From: Clostridium tetanomorphum
GTDB taxonomy: Bacteria > Bacillota > Clostridia > Clostridiales > Clostridiaceae
DNA length: 64,000 nt
Reading direction: 5' to 3'
Assembly: GCF_017873215.1 (NCBI RefSeq)
Contig: NZ_JAGGKA010000010.1
Span: 86,783 to 150,782 of the forward strand
Shown piece by piece: positions 63,108 through 64,000 of this stretch. The position numbers were made by a program, and so were the translations under genes. Each line of letters opens with the position of its first letter. Within the stretch, counting starts at the first letter, position 1. The notes under the pieces were generated by a model that saw only the letters and a program-made list of their open reading frames with translations, was not told the origin of the DNA and ran no database searches.

Positions 63108-63761
63108 ATGAATAGTATAAAAGTGGGAGTTATTGCAGGAACTCCTGTAGATACCCAGATGGGAGTAGATTTTTTATCATCAAAGGGAGTGTGTGCAGTT
63201 GGGTACCCAGTGTCTTCTTGTCCAGAAGAACAATCTAAATTTCAAATATTATCTTCAATAGAACTTACTAATGAGATAAGAAGTATAATTAAAAAAGCAA
63301 ATAGTGAAAATATTCATTCAATAATGGTATATTGTAATTCGTTAAGTGCAGCAGTTGATATGGACAAGCTTTCTATGGAACAAGGTATGAAAATAATTAC
63401 TCCACTTAATATATATAAGGACATTGCTGATAAATATGAAAGTATTGGAGTATTAACAGCTAACAATCAAAGTTCAGCAGGTATTGAAAAGGCTATACAA
63501 AGCAAAAACCCTAATTGTAATGTTATTGGCATAGGAATACTTCCAGTAGTAATAGAAATAGAAAAAAGATTGTCAGCTGAAAGTATTGTTGAAAAATTTG
63601 CGTTAAAGAAGATTATAGACTTTTATAATTCTATAAAAGTAGATGTAATTATTCTTGGCTGTACACATTTTCCATATCTTTATAAGGAGTTAAAGAAATA
63701 TTCCTCTATTCCTATTTTGGATCCGGCAGAATTAATGTATAGGAGTATAACTAATATTTAA
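63108..63761 (+). CDS. Aspartate/glutamate racemase family protein
   Basis: 217 residues. The two catalytic cysteines of the family are present: Cys76 in VYCNSLSAA and Cys185 in LGCTHFPYL. The N-terminal motif is AGTPVDTQMG rather than the DSGVGG of the glutamate racemase MurI, so it is a divergent member, possibly an aspartate racemase or hydantoin-racemase-like enzyme. GAGGTGAT precedes the ATG. It may provide a D-amino acid for the wall or for catabolism; the substrate is unproven. Confidence 0.82.
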   Translation: MNSIKVGVIAGTPVDTQMGVDFLSSKGVCAVGYPVSSCPEEQSKFQILSSIELTNEIRSIIKKANSENIHSIMVYCNSLSAAVDMDKLSMEQGMKIITPLNIYKDIADKYESIGVLTANNQSSAGIEKAIQSKNPNCNVIGIGILPVVIEIEKRLSAESIVEKFALKKIIDFYNSIKVDVIILGCTHFPYLYKELKKYSSIPILDPAELMYRSITNI

Positions 63762-63874
63762 TATATTTATTTTTATAAAATTTTATAAAAAACCAACTAT
63801 AAGAGTAAAAAAGATAAATAAAGATGGGAAGTATATATGTGAAGTTATATAAAAATGTACTAAATAAATAAAAA

Positions 63875-63912
63875 AATAATGCTGTCTTAAAATTTATAGT
63901 CAGCATTATTGT
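63875..63912 (+). terminator. Rho-independent terminator
   Basis: AATAATGCTG (63875-63884) pairs perfectly with CAGCATTATT (63901-63910), followed by GTCT; flanked by an A-run on the left. Confidence 0.7.
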
Positions 63913-64000
63913 CTATAAATAAAACCACCTGCTATGCAGGTGTGTTCAGAAAAGCTTAAGCGTTGAAAAAAAACACCTCACTTTGATAGAATAGATATGG
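63913..64000 (+). mobile_element. Probable left end of an IS200/IS605-type element, cut by the window
   Basis: CACCTGC-TAT-GCAGGTG (63926-63942) is a compact perfect palindrome of the sort recognised as single-stranded hairpins by Y1 transposases. The following bases have an AGGTGT/ACACCT pairing (63939-63944, 63973-63978) and a -10-like TAGAAT, and an ATG lies at 63997, the last codon in the window. The arrangement and wording recall the leader of IS200-type tnpA genes in clostridia. The transposase itself is outside the window, so this is tentative. Confidence 0.45.

Noticed and set aside
1..64000. CRISPR arrays, tRNA or rRNA genes, T-box or other classical riboswitches
   Set aside because: Looked for regularly spaced repeats, tRNA cloverleaf ends and known leader motifs before gene starts; none found by eye.

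Overview
The window looks like chromosomal DNA of a low-GC, anaerobic, endospore-forming Firmicute, most likely Clostridium sensu stricto. The grounds are the strongly AT-rich sequence, purine-rich Shine-Dalgarno sites with many TTG starts, a bifunctional AdhE, rubrerythrin and other anaerobe-type oxidative-stress proteins, and the clostridial character of most proteins. The species cannot be fixed from sequence alone. I saw no rRNA, tRNA or CRISPR array.

Layout. 1-4.4 kb: end of a pyrimidine/arginine operon (carA, cut by the window edge, and carB). 4.5-10.3 kb: two exported cell-wall-type hydrolases, a degenerate kinase-like protein, a small unknown protein, and a PAS-only sensor divergent from an unknown helical protein. 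10.3-14.6 kb: adhE with a Rex-like operator, and an M29 aminopeptidase. 14.7-17 kb: an exported PrcB-domain protein, an ECF sigma factor and its probable membrane anti-sigma factor, preceded by an ECF-type promoter. 17-19.7 kb: alpha/beta hydrolase, then ogt, alkD and an ElaA-type acetyltransferase. 19.8-26.4 kb: a TetR-controlled ABC exporter operon interrupted by an IS110-family element with a structured 3' non-coding segment (candidate bridge/seek RNA), then a broken Xaa-Pro peptidase gene. 26.5-32.8 kb: YjiH-type membrane protein, a thioredoxin reductase-glutaredoxin-peroxiredoxin operon with a Fur/PerR-like box, a D-2-hydroxyacid dehydrogenase, a ferritin-like protein and a 5'-truncated eutH relic.

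33-44.4 kb is signalling: a methyl-accepting chemotaxis protein, a PhoB-type two-component system divergent from a duplicated DUF4163/DUF3298 exported protein with 11-bp direct repeats between them, and a large CHASE4-PAS-GGDEF-HD-GYP protein. It ends with a fused MEMO-AMMECR1 protein and its radical-SAM partner (AmmeMemoRadiSam triad). 44.4-56.5 kb: an IS relic, a GntR/DUF1648 pair, an HtrA-type protease with a zinc-ribbon membrane partner, small unknown proteins, a minimal sigma-like protein, birA, degV, an L,D-transpeptidase and a polysaccharide deacetylase. 56.7-64 kb: a radical-SAM protein, glycogen phosphorylase, a short SigA-like sigma factor with three possible TTG starts, rubrerythrin, an Asp/Glu racemase and, at the edge, what looks like the left end of an IS200/IS605 element.

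Taken together this is a core chromosomal region rich in envelope maintenance and signal transduction, with modest mobile-element damage: one intact IS, one IS relic, a probable second IS at the edge and two decayed genes. The points most worth follow-up are the candidate IS110 guide RNA, the MEMO-AMMECR1/radical-SAM pair, the self-contained PrcB-ECF module and the several promoter/operator architectures. All functional statements rest on reading motifs by eye; no database search was run.
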